This document shows positions 1 through 13,100 of a DNA stretch of 64,000 bases, piece by piece (the stretch's first letter is position 1; each line of letters begins with the position of its first letter). The notes under the pieces are model-generated. The model saw nothing but the letters and a program-made list of their open reading frames with translations, did not search any database and was not told the origin of the DNA. Source of the stretch: Glandiceps talaboti (lineage: Eukaryota; Hemichordata; Enteropneusta; Spengelidae). Both the position numbers and the translations under genes were made by a program. Location: positions 13,049,961-13,113,960 of the forward strand of contig NC_135561.1 in the NCBI RefSeq assembly GCF_964340395.1, written 5' to 3'.

Positions 1-635
1 GGAAAGACAAATGTAATAAATATATATATATATGGATTCCAGGCTATCAATGACTATATGAACAAATTACATCAGCAGTCTTTGCCTTTTCGAGACAAGA
101 AATTTACCGAAAATTCACCCCCCCCCCGACATATTTTCTGACTGTTACCTTATGTATAATCCTGAATATATTAAACCGGAATGCGTCAACATACTATAAA
201 CGATAGGCTAGTTCCCATTCAGTATCGTTACGATTAACATGCCTTCACTCACAGCCAGACTAATAAACAAGGGTTTATGTCATTAGGTGCAATATAGCAC
301 TGGCTACCGTTACGTCGCCGTGAAAACAAAAAATGACCACGTTTGGGAGATACCCGGTACGATTCCATCCTACCATGACGGTAGTGCAAAATGTTGACAT
401 TATCACTGCATGACTGCACGTACGGAGCCATAATACAAAAGCGGTCTTTTTAGCACATAATAGTAGTATTTGATTTCCTCTCCACTGCGTACACGTTGAC
501 CCAATTTCGTCGAATGCTGAGGCGGGTACCATATGAAAAGCAGAACACACCACCAGCTACTAGTTACAATTAAGACTTATGAAAATAAAACCGTTTTCTT
601 TTTGGTGAGACTTCGCCGGTGTGAATTTAACTTAC
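1..635. other. Intron 1 of the partial gene, no further exon seen
   Basis: AT-rich sequence downstream of the donor at 635 on the minus strand. It holds a short TA run near 25-35 and a C run near 118-127. Short open frames here show no recognisable domain and no matching acceptor-donor pair. Confidence 0.4.
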
Positions 636-867
636 TTTCATGTGCATATCTAATCATCACAGAACTCTTCCAATCAGTCATATACTTCTGTGTATCGATG
701 TAACACTCAGATGTCACATTTTCAAACGGATTTCCACTGGCAATTTGCTGAGGCCACTGAGACAACACACCAAATACACCGTCCATGATGTTTTGGGCCT
801 CCGTTACTGAGAATACCACGATGAAGACCCAGCTTAGAGTTGCAAAAGCGCTGATTTGTTGCGCCAT
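636..867 (-). CDS. First coding exon of an unrecognised secreted/ER-targeted protein (partial gene)
   Basis: The exon runs from an ATG at 867 to a good donor (GTAAGT on the minus strand, 635 down to 630) and encodes 77 residues plus one base. Residues 1-25 form a clear signal peptide: a short polar start, a hydrophobic core (ATLSWVFIVVFSV) and a small-residue cleavage region near TEAQ. The mature part holds one Asn-X-Ser/Thr site (NVTS) and a single Cys in SECYIDTQKY. That Cys context is loosely like the N-terminal domain of NRF-6/nose-resistant-to-fluoxetine acyltransferases, where a conserved Cys follows the signal peptide, but the usual WA.KM.D motif is not visible here, so the name is only a guess. 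The remaining exons lie to the left, outside the window; I found no convincing second exon in 1-635. Confidence 0.45.
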
Positions 868-1350
868 GTTGACGATTGCTGCTTGCTTGCGCGTTGCGTT
901 GCTATATATGTGTGGCTATGCTGGGCACTTCAATTCACTTTCTTTGTGTAGGTAAGCGCGTGACGTGCGTCATAATTTGCATATCAATATTTACAAGTTC
1001 TACCGTGCAAACAATACAAAACAAACATATTATTAATACTTTAGCTTCTGTTGTGCTGGAGGGTACATGTAACCCCAGGCTGTAGTCCAAAGAGCTTTGA
1101 TTGAAGATAAATGTTTGGCAAGACAAGGCAAACAATACTGTCATAAATTAAATAAGGCAATAAAAAAAACTATGTTGTTTCTCGTCGTGCGGAAAAATCA
1201 AAAGTGATGTGGTACTTTTATCTTAAGCTATGTATCAAAGGGACATTTCTGTAAAACCAGATAAGGATGACATACAACGAGTAACACTGAAGTGACGCAC
1301 TTGGATACTATATTCCATTATAGTATACTTAGATATATATACTATATTTA

Positions 1351-1542
1351 GCATGTCATGGAATGTCGAACTTTCTACACTAACCCATATATCATATTTT
1401 ACATGTCATATTTTACATGACAATATAGTATACTTAGATACTATATTCCATTCAACCCCTGATGAGTGAGGACTACGCACCTCACGAAACAGTTATGTAG
1501 GGTCTATAGCATATAATTTGGTTCAAATTTTCAAAACCTGTT

Positions 1543-1593
<51 letters not shown>

Positions 1594-2114
1594 ACCAAGG
1601 ATTTCATTTTCACTGAAATGGTAAAATGGCCGCTTTTCCTCGACCTAATTTCCAATGCCTTGGGAAGGTATACTGGTAACTATGAGCATTTTCAAAGGAT
1701 TTAGCAGAAAATCACAGGTAAACATATACGCATACTACTAGGCTATCGTGTAAACTTATAAATGCTATATCAATCTTCTCTATATCGTGGTCTGTGGTAT
1801 AATCTTACACATGATGCGTGGTGCAAATACAATTTTCGTGGAGTGAATGACACACTACATTTATTATATAGCACATTCGAACAGATTTGTCAAAAACTGA
1901 CACAGAAAAAAAAAGGTGGCTCCAACATGCATGTGTTCTGTCAGTGGTCAGTGTGAGTGCGAGAACATTTTGTTTTGTTAGAAGTCGACGTCCTTTTCGG
2001 GTTCAAAGTACTTTACAAATACCTGCATACCGTATTGCCCCTGATAACCGACCAGTGTGACCTAGTTTACGTGTGAATGGGTTAGTGTAGAAAGTTCGAC
2101 ATTCCATGACATGC
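1351..2114. mobile_element. Non-autonomous element with 38-bp terminal inverted repeats
   Basis: The 38 bases at 1351-1388 (starting GCATGTCATGGAATGTCG) return as the exact inverted complement at 2077-2114. The 764-bp interior has no protein frame and contains a (TG)n run at about 1550-1591. No clear target-site duplication is visible next to the ends, so the superfamily is undetermined. A (CT)n tract follows immediately at 2120-2151. Confidence 0.55.
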
Positions 2115-2116
2115 AC

Positions 2117-2151
<35 letters not shown>

Positions 2152-2154
<3 letters not shown>

Positions 2155-5100
2155 TCATAACATAAAAAAATTATTCTTAGTTTCGTAATAATAAGATTAA
2201 AGCGGTTCCAAATCGATCATATTTTTATGTTTAAAAAATTAGAATATAAGGCTGCAGTCAAATTTTATGGTGGGGGAGGGGAGAAATGATTTTGTTGAGA
2301 TATTTCACAGCTATGCATATTATATAAGGAAATTTCTATATATGCAATTGAATTATACGGTCTTAACCCTATCCTGCATTCTGGAGATGTACAAGATATG
2401 TGAAGTACACATTAGTATTGTGATAAACAACTTTAGAGATATGTGAGCTTCGGGAGGAGAAATCTCATATTGGGACCTAACTTGGAAATATCTACCTAGC
2501 AGTGCTTTTCCTTTCAATCTTCATGATCTTGATACATAGGAGAAAACAGAGTCACCATTGACCATAATGGAAGGGGATGTCCCTCAATCGTGAGCAATTT
2601 TTCGATAATACGAACATGTAGCATAGATGTACATAGATTGGGGCTGTATTTCACAAATTTTGGTTGAATATTAATTTTATTGGTGGTGTTAAACAGTCTA
2701 TGCAATTATGTATTTACTATATGTGCACTTTCTCTTTGAACAAATAAACATAAGCTGTGCCACACTACATGCAAGATAGATCAAATTATACCAAAAACTC
2801 CACTCATTTCACTTCATTTTGTAAATAACACAATATACAACTATTCAGTGTTTGTCATATATTGACAGCTTTATTTCACGTTATGGTTTTTCACTTCTCA
2901 AATTGAGTTGTAAATTTTATTTTCATACAATTTCGTCTTGTAAATCTTAACAATAATGTTATTCTAAGTGGAATCATTCATCCCTGACAAATATCAGTGT
3001 CCTTCTCTCACTGATCTGGAAACGCTTGTTTTTCTTCACCTAAGACAAGGTGTTGGGTGTTGAAGCTTTCACAAATCATATCGCCTATCTTTTAAAAACT
3101 CTCTTATCTCTGTCTATAGAGGGAGACCACCATATTGTCATCATATAATCTATATATTATCATTTAGCTTGGTTGAACACTGAATATTCATGAGTACAAA
3201 AATGTTATACACTTTAGTATGAACAGCTGTCATGAATATTCAGTGTTCAACCATTGAATATATTATTTCTGCAAACTCACAAGATGCAATAGCCCATAAC
3301 AAAGATATATACCCTATTTAAGGCTAAAGATCAACTGGATGTTTCTCTGAAATCTCAAGTAATTATAAGTGATGTAAAATCATGAAATAACTCTCCAAAG
3401 CCCATAGTTTAGGAAAATCTCTACTTCCTGGAGTAGCATTTACCTTTACAGGCCAGGGTTGTTAGTGTTATTTTATCATGGTGCTATAAGGATTAGATAG
3501 GATTGGCCCATCTTCTTCTATACCTCTTTACCTGACAACTGTGTTTCTACACCCAAATTCCAAACTTTTTTGAAATGAACCTTTCAGCATGCACAATCCT
3601 TCTCAGTAATACAGGTATGGATAACAGAAATGTAGACTGACACAGTAAGCTTGTGAGCAGACCACAATTGTGGTGGTCAACGTTCTCTAAGCAGATAAAC
3701 ACTGCTGAATTTTTAGAAGCTCTGTGCAGGCAGGTTGTCACACCTTTTTCAAGATAAGCATTTCCAGACTAATAATAGAGGGACAGATTGTCACTGTCAA
3801 GCAGTGCTTGTAACTAACAAATTCTGAACTATTCAAAACACCACATAGTCTCAATCATGAAGACACTATTTCTCGTAAATCTTATTTACAATAAATTAAA
3901 TATATTTTAGTTTATATATCTGATTGCTACAACAATTATGGAACAAACAACTGCAATTATTTCTATTCTTACACTGTTATCTTGTATACATAGTCAGTAA
4001 TATACCAATGTAAAAGTACAAAAATGTAATGTATGTAGAGTGTGTACAAGTAAAATCAACACTATCATTTGGAACACATGAATCCAGTATTTCAACAACT
4101 CTGTAGTAAAATTTCTTTTTTTTAAAGGTAAAAGAGATGGAACTTCAAATTGTATAAATTACATTCAATTCATATCAAAGCTATAAAGTTAAAATGACAC
4201 AATTTTTTTCTTTGTAATATTTGTGAATATGTACTACCCAAAGGTATGTTGATTCCCTACTGGTATACATTATCCAATGATATTGTAAATATAATCAAAA
4301 GCATAATATAGTCTGTAACCAAAAGTCTTTCAATCATGTTTATGGCTGTGTATGATACATATTGATAACCAACACAACTCTTGCATCAGGTAGTCTTATA
4401 TAGTCATGGTACTGAGTAAGTGGAAGCTACCCTCTCTACCAACTGAATCTGTGATTACACTGCACAGGCAACTCCTCACCGCAGTGGCACCACTGCACTT
4501 CAAATGTTCACTTCTGATAAAGTCACAGTTCCAGCTAGTATATAGGCTAATATATGTCACGTACAGAAATATTTTTCGATTAAAGCCATTTCAGAAATTA
4601 ACTTTTGATAAACATCATTTCTTAAAACAGTGACAGTTTAAGATTAATGTAAAACATAGCTGCAGCAATGCTATGCATGTAATTATTGTTCAGATACACC
4701 CCTAATAAGTGAGTTTCCCATACCGTGGACTGAACTTTCACACATCAAATGTGATCCTATATATCACTGTTAAAAATTTATGGAATTTCAGTACTTTTAT
4801 TATTAAGCAAATATCACATTTTTGAACTATCTAATGAGTTTTACAAGATTAACAAGAATATGCATATCTTTTGCCAGTATCCAGCTAAGTGACTGTGTAT
4901 AGTTACTGCTTTTAGTATTTCTTATTGTACAATAAATTACATCCAGTTACCCGTATAATAGCATTATTGTTGTCACTGATAAAAATATACACTTTTTGAA
5001 TTAAGTTATACATGTACATATAAACATGTATGTTATACAATTCATGTACACTACGTATTGCCCCTATCAATGGGGGGGGGGGGGGGGCATGGCGGCGGCA

Positions 5101-5207
5101 GCAGCAAAATGATTGAACATCACACATTTTCAAGGGGCACAAGCTGAGTTTATACATTGTATTCAATTTTGCTGAATGTTCACATGTTAGTTGCAGTACA
5201 TAAGAAG
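2152..5207. other. Gene-free AT-rich intergenic sequence
   Basis: No exon, RNA gene or long frame supported. Contains the hairpin at 3171-3252 and a run of 17 G near 5071-5087. Confidence 0.5.
3171..3252. repeat. Hairpin with 23-bp perfect stem
   Basis: 3171-3193 (GGTTGAACACTGAATATTCA and three more bases) is the exact inverted complement of 3230-3252, separated by 36 bases. Probably a tiny MITE or its remnant; no target-site duplication is evident. Confidence 0.6.
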
Positions 5208-5556
5208 CATCACTTGCAATTGCCTGAACTCAAACCTGGTAATAAGATATAATTTATCCATCCAATGGTGAAATGTTTTATAAACATCAAAATGTCAAGG
5301 AAGTCCCATCTATACAATCCATCACTTGCAATTGCCTGAACTCAAATCTGGTACATGTAATAAGATATAAATGTATCCATCCAATGACCAAGTAATTTAC
5401 GAACATTAGAATGTCAAGGAAGTCCTATCTATACAAACCATTACTTGCAATTGCCTGAACTCAAAGCTGGTAATAAAATATAATTTAAATTTATCCATCC
5501 AATGATGAAACATAAACATTAGAATGTCAAGGAAGTCCCTTCTACATGTATACACA
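5208..5556. repeat. Tandem repeat, three copies of about 116 bp
   Basis: Three successive units begin with CAT(C/T)ACTTGCAATTGCCTGA at 5208, 5320 and 5439 and share the tail AATGTCAAGGAAGTCC. Units differ by small indels. Confidence 0.8.
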
Positions 5557-5824
5557 ATCAACTGTTCTAACAATGCCTAAAGACAATTATTCTGCCATAG
5601 AAGGTATGCATAGACATTTATATTATATTCAAACAATCTAAGGGGTTTTGAGTAAATATTCTCATGTGACTAAAACATTTATAAACACAACTTGAGCCAC
5701 TCTCAAGTTTAACTATTTTTCTCGCATCTGCTTTATCTCAAGAGCATTTTAGGATAATTTATTTCCAACATGTTCTATGGGTAATATCTTTTCTTGTAAA
5801 TCAACAATACTGTATATTGTAACT

Positions 5825-5981
5825 GTGCAATGGGTAGTGCTAATGTATGTCAGCCTATATGACATTCAAATGAAGTCAATAAATTTAGTTAATAATTGAA
5901 CTACTGTCATTGGACATCATTTAACCAAATTAGTAAAGAGTTATGGCTGCTAGGGCTTCAACTTTGTTATTACCTTCTGAA
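5825..5981. repeat. Displaced copy of the ABHD exon 6/intron 6 junction region
   Basis: About 155 bp here match 8553-8712 closely (both start TGCAATGGGTAGTGCTAATG). The 8553-8712 copy covers intron 6 and the last bases of ABHD exon 6, including its donor. This copy lies in the 3' flank of the same gene. Confidence 0.75.
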
Positions 5982-6566
5982 ACTTTTTGTGCTGTCCTTC
6001 TCTACGATATACAAATAACATTTTTAAAACCACTACATACAAATAGTGCATTGGGGTTTTTTTGAAATGTTAAAACTTGTCATAAACTTTGGTCCACATA
6101 CATGTATAATGAATGAGAACTTAGTGATTATAATGACTATGTTACATCCAGGTATAGAAGTAGTGTACGGCTGCATTTGCACGATGACATTTTCAAATAA
6201 AAATGCTAAATCCCAATACCACGATTTCTGTTTTAATGTGTTTTCATGACACAACATGTACTGGATGACAAATCTTTTTTGAACATTGACATGGTAACAC
6301 CAAAGATAAAAGGATTAAAAAATGATGCCGTTGTGATGATGTACACGTATTATCTTAACAAAAGGGTTTAAACAGATGTAAAAATAAGTAATGTATCATT
6401 GATAGGGTTATTCCTGAGGGAAAATAAGTGCATTTTGAATTGCTGCATTTTTTAGTTGCATTTTTCAATGTGTACTCCATTTTCAAATCTTTCCATTTCA
6501 TTTGTTAACACACACACACACATACACACACTGTTTCAAATGAAAACAACTCATTTTGACTGGAAT

Positions 6567-7069
6567 CTAATGTTCTACCAATTCTGCATCTCCATATTTA
6601 AATACAGCATCAACATATTGAAACAATACTCTTTCCATGTAGGACTGGTTTCTAGGCAACAAACCTTCACAGAATCCAATATGGCCACCATGTGATGTCA
6701 CTGCAAAGACTATGTTTGGATGCTGCCTTGCTTCTTCTAGTGGTAATGCTAGGATAAGAATGTACAAGTTTGAATGAGAGAACTCTTGCAAAATGCTGAT
6801 TTAGCAGAAAATAATAAAATCACAGATGAGACTTAATATGAAATGTATTTATGTATAAAAATGACTGTGGCCACAAAAATGGCAAGTTTTGTAGTATGTA
6901 CATTCTTCAAAATAGAAAGCGAGAAACACCTAAGTTTCTAACACATCAAGAAATGTTCCTCATTGTTTTGAAAAGATAATGACAAGATAAAAGTCTTTTG
7001 AGAGTGCCTTTTGTCAGTATTTATTGGGTTTGATGAGAGAGAGAGAGAGAGTGAAAGAGAGATCTAGCG

Positions 7070-7137
<68 letters not shown>

Positions 7138-10100
7138 GGGAGGGAGGGAGGGACTGCGGGGGAGAGAGAGCAAGGGATGGGCAAAAATACTAGTATATAA
7201 AAAGGCACAGATAGACAGATAAGCAGAATGGAAAAGGAAGATAGCAACATCGACAGACAACAAGATGGACCCACAGTCAGACAGATAACTCTGAAAGAGA
7301 AGAAAAATTGACAGACAAACAGAGAGACAAATCCACTTAAATGAACTGACAAAAAGACTTACCAGTTTCAGGAGAGAAAGGATCATCAGCAGCCTGGAAA
7401 CACAAGACTGGTATTTTCAAAGCATCCAGTTTCTCATGAAGTGATGCATCTTTATAGTAATGTTCAACACCTTCATATCCAAACATTTTACTCGTAAATC
7501 TCTCATCAAAGTCTCGAATCGAGCGAGACTGAAAATAAAGGTTTGAAATATTAATACCAGCACACATAATATATTCAGGGATGAAGATAAGGGTGGGTAG
7601 CCAGAAAATACAATCTGAAGGTACTCCAAAATGTTTTGCCGGCTATTGTTGGGGAATTTATTTTAAAAAATCTTTGTTTCAACAGTATATTGATGTAGAT
7701 TTTATGGGTTTCATTTTTAGATATTACTGCCTACATTTCACATTTGACTTTACTTTTAAAATTAGCTAAATTCCCAGATATTGTATGATTATGCTTGAAT
7801 ATACATATAAGTGAAAAGTGAAGAAGTAGAACTAAGGTAGCAGAGCTAGATGATTAAATATTACTGCTAACAATCAGAAGAACTATGTGTGGTCATGGAT
7901 TGAGGAAATACATTTATGGCAGACAATGAAAAGTTAAGGAGTAAATAAAATTTATGACGTGTGAACACATATAAATCATAAATAAAGGGTATGAGGTACA
8001 GAAGCCTTCTGTACTTGCTGTGACTTAGTAGAACGAGAAATTAGATTCTAAACTCTGAAGACAACCTACCTTCATTACATGGTCAATATCAAGATGACTC
8101 TTAAACATTTCCACATTTCTGAAAAAATAAGCAGTACACAAAATAGATGTGAAATTTGCATTTGATTTTTCTGATTGATGTACAATGCATAAGGTATATA
8201 GCCTGTTTACAACATGATCTGTGATTTTGCCATGCTGTCTTACTAACTGATTGTAATGTTAACAAGGGGAACCAATAAGGGGTTTTACATCTTGTTGCAG
8301 ATCTCACAAGATTTGCAAATATGCCTTGCAACAACGGTTGTCAAACGTGTGATCGTGTTCAAGCTTTCATCAGGGCCATGTGCGATGACATTGAGAACAA
8401 TAGTGTAAGCATGTGGTTGCTATGGATGCAATGGCTGATGTGGAATCTCGTGAGATGTCGCGACACAAAAAATGGCTTATAAAATTTAATGTGGTTCGAA
8501 AATTAGATGTTCAAATTGATTAGTTTGACAAAATGCAAGCAAACTGATAGGCTGCAATGGGTAGTGCTAATGTATGTATGTCAGCCTATATGAGATTCAA
8601 ATGAAGTCAATAAATTTAGTTAATAATTGAACCACTGTCGTTGGACATAATTTAACCAAATTAGTAAAGAGTTATGGCTGCTAGGGCTTCAACTTTGTTA
8701 TTACTTTCTGACACTCTCTCTCAGCTGTACTGTCAGGAATTGATTGAATATAAACCAATTCAATGGCGTTTCCAGTGACTTTGTAGACTTGAAAACATTA
8801 TATGCTGTAGAAACCACCATGGCTGCCTTAAGACCACAATCTTGTCCAGACTTGGCTAGATAGTTGAATAAAATCATTCTGAAAAGACAAGAAAAAAGGA
8901 ATTGGTGCAGTCATATGACAAAACAACGTTACTTAACAATTTACAGTAACATCTGAAGACAGCTAAATGATTTAGCCAAATGAAATGAGGAAAGGACAGT
9001 AAAATATAGTTACTTTGGCATGGCAAGTTCAAAATGAATCAGAACGTTTCGATCCATCATCTACTGACTATATCTTGATCATGCAATGATTTAACTATTC
9101 AGTGTTAATGTCTTTCTCCACAACTGGCAGAATCGCCAAGATTGTCCCATTCTTTTCTATCTTACCATTCCAAAGTAACTACATTTTACTGTCATATTGA
9201 TTCTTGGAACCAAGAAGAAAATATACTCCATAAACAAGGTAAACTATCCATGCTTTGAGTTTGGAACTACTATCAAATACAGGTATTAATCTTGGTTTCC
9301 AGATATGGCACAAAAAAACATTTGGAATTGCAGATGCATAACATCTTTTTATCCTTTGGCATCCTGGAAGAGGACCGGAGAACTCAAGGTTGATAGCTAA
9401 GATTTATGCAAGCATTTTGATTAGTAGAAACACAACACACAGTAAATACACTGTAAAACGACCATATGTATTCGTGAAAATTAAATCATCCGAAAAGAAA
9501 ATCAATAGATTTATTAGGAATTGCTACGAATGAAATCACCTTTACATCTGGAAAATGATGATATTTCAAGTAAGGCTTAATAAGTACTATTATGGCCCTC
9601 CCTTTTTTGTTCAAAAGCTACTTGTGAACAACACTCCTAATGGTCAGTCTTTGGTTTTCTAATTGAAAATTTTTCCCAGGCAGTCTAAAAGCACATTATA
9701 AAGTATAAACCTTGGTCTATATATGTTGCCTCTGTGTGTCTTGTTTGTTAAAACATCTTGTACACTACATACATGAAGACAAATGGGAACTGGATGGTCT
9801 CATTCTCGCAAACCAGAGTTATTATTTCTACCACTACACTTCGAAATAAAACTCAAAGCCGTATCTCACATATATATTTAATACCATGGATGTATTTAAT
9901 TAGTAACTCCTAAAACATTCATGGTAATACATATTCATAAGCAATGACATCATGATAATCTGACCATTCAAAGTCCGTCTCTCAAAGAATGCATTTCAGA
10001 TAACAATGGCCTAATGTAGGGACCGGCTCGTTAAGAATGGTACCATAAAACGGTCGTGGTTTGCGACGATGGATGGTCTCAACAAAACTCAACTCCAAGG

Positions 10101-13100
10101 GTTTCCATAAGATCTAACTAGCTCTCGTCCTGTTAACAGAGAATCATCAGGTCAATAACTGCACTACATATTCTCAAATTGCTGAGCAGTTCCAAATGTA
10201 CACTCTATTCTATTCAGTATGTACTAGCACTCACCTTGGGTATATTGAAAATAAAAAGATAGTTGATTTCCTTGAAAACAATATGATGAACCCCTTAAGT
10301 TTTTTATTATTTCAAAAGGACCATGACCAAGATTTCCTATGGCCTAGTTTTAAGAGATTTAAGAAGACTGAACTGTGATTTTCAGGAAAAATTGTCCTTG
10401 AGGTGCATTCTAACTTAATATTCATAATGCATCATAATCAACCATCGCATACTTACCCACCAAGTGAAATACCAACACCAACTACAGGTGATTTGGGGTA
10501 CTGTCTTTTTATGTGGTTGACAACAAAATGTAGATCCTCTGTATTTGCAGCACAATATGTCCTAGGAGTCTGAAAGTAAAATAGAAATATCCACATAACA
10601 TCCTATCACAAATTAAATCCTCAAAAATATTTCATATAACTCTATAATAAACTAAATGGACATCCATTTTTACCATACTGCCAGAATTGATCAGGCAATT
10701 TGACTTCCACAGAGTGCTGAAAATGATTACTTGCACAAAATTCCATATTTATCATTCAATGTGTCAATGTAGTCAGAGTAAAATTATGCAAATATTGGAG
10801 ATAAAATTTATTTTTAAAAATCTATTCTGACGGAAACTGGGAATGTTTTCTGAAGCTTTGCGAAAGACAGTTATAATTGCAATTAATAAAAAGTTGGCAA
10901 ATACTATAATACAATGAACACAGAACTGACATTTGCCTGTTTGCATGTTATATTGAGTAAAAATCCCTATTTTTATTGGTTTATCGTAAAAGTAATGAAA
11001 TATAATTTTTTACGTTACGAGTTCTAAAAACTACAAACCTCAGAGCAAGAACATGCAGTGTTGTATAAAGATACTGGAAAGAAGCTAATTTGGTTTTTTC
11101 ACACACCCACCTTGAGTTGAGATCCACCGTTACCTCTATTGTTGAACACCACTGATCTATAGCCAAGTTTACTAACATCATCTGCTATGTGTGCTATGTA
11201 ATAGTCACTAGAACTACCTACAATACAACCATATACAAAGATAGTCACTAGAACTACCTACAATACAACCATATACAAAGATAGTCACTAGAACTACCTA
11301 CAATACAACCATATACAAAGATAGTCACTAGAACTACCAACAATACAACCATATACAAAGATAGTCACTAGAACTACCAACAATGTAACCATATACAAAG
11401 ATAGTCACTAGAACTACCAACAATACAACCATATACAAAGATAGTCACTAGAACTACCTACAATACAACCATATACAAAGATAGTCACTAGAACTACCAA
11501 CAATACAACCATATACAAAGATAGTCACTAGAACTACCAACAATACAACCATATACAAAGATAGTCACTAGAACTACCTACAATACAACCATATACAAAG
11601 ATAGTCACTAGAATTACCTACAATACAACCATATACAAAGATAGTCACTAGAACTACCAACAATACAACCATATACAAAGATAGTCACTAGAACTACCTA
11701 CAATACAACCATATACAAAGATAGTCACTAGAATTACCTACAATACAACCATATACAAAGATAGTCACTAGAATTACCTACAATACAACCATATACAAAG
11801 ATAGTCACTAGAACTAGTAGTACAACGTTTTTATCCTGATCATAGAGGAGGCGATCAGGATAAAAACGTAAACATGTACCACGAAAGTCAATTCAGGCAA
11901 AATAACGAAGGTAAAATAGCAATGAACAATTAGCCGACATATACATCGGATTTTAATCAGATTGGAATTGTTCTATCTTTAATTAAAAAAATGGTGAATC
12001 AAATCTTACCAGTTAAGCCAGGTAAAATAAGTACTGTTGGTCTTGTCTTGGAATCCCTATGGAGTTGACTATTTTCGTTGTCTAACCAATCTAGACAAAT
12101 TTCACCTCCATCCCATGTATCCAGTTTTTCACTGTGAATGTTAATTAATACATTGTTATTAATATAAATACTAAGACATGCAAATAAAAAATAACACAAA
12201 AACACAAATCTCTCATTAAAATTTTAAAAGCAATTAAAAGATAACACATTTTTTTAAAGTGGTCATATGGATGAGGTTTGGGTATTTATTTTGTCTTTTT
12301 GCAATGTATTAAGTTATAAACACAGACTTAGACAATGTTGTTTCACATTAATTTTCAAGTAGGAAGCCATGATAAAAAATTTTTATAAATTCAAAATCCA
12401 AAATAAATACCCATTCCTCATCCATATGGCCACTTTAAACAATTAATAAAATATTTTTTTTTAAAAGCAAAAGCATTAATAAAGCAAAAGCATTTAATAA
12501 AAGATTTTTTTTTTAAAAAGCAAAAGCATTTAATCAGTATACTGCTTACATGCTTTTGCTTTTAAAAAAAAATCTTTTAATAATTGTTTAAAAAAATGTG
12601 TTATCTTTTAATTGCTTTTAAAATTTTAATGACAGATTTGTGTTTTTGTGTTATTTTTTATTTGCATGTCTTAGTATTATTAACAATACACCAGCCTGGT
12701 TCAACAAAAAATATGGAATATATACTCTGGTCATTCTACATCACGACATGACAACACATGTCTATGTCTATGTAATTAGTTCGGTGTAAAGTATCTATGG
12801 TCAATCCCTTTTTAAAATCCTATTCCAGAGAAATTGAGTCTTTCAAAAATGTAAGTTGAATCTATACAATAGAGTCTGCAAATTGTGTTTGTCTACTTAA
12901 AATATAATTGTCTTCAATTACATTTACTTCTTTTACACCTCATCATTAGAAAATTGTTGTGACCAACGAGTTTCTCGTTTTTGGATCTAAGCAATTTCTC
13001 AACAACAAAACTTTTTTTTAAAAATACAAAATAAAACTGAAACCTACCTCACTTATTTTCTGAAGTCATGTTATCAGAAACAAACATTTTTTGGGGTTTT

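Noticed and set aside
903-908. TATATA as a TATA box for the gene starting at 867
   Set aside because: Only about 36 bp before the ATG, which would leave almost no 5' UTR; AT-rich context makes chance likely.
11201-11816. CRISPR-like array (regular repeats)
   Set aside because: Eukaryotic intron; a pure tandem array with no unique spacers.
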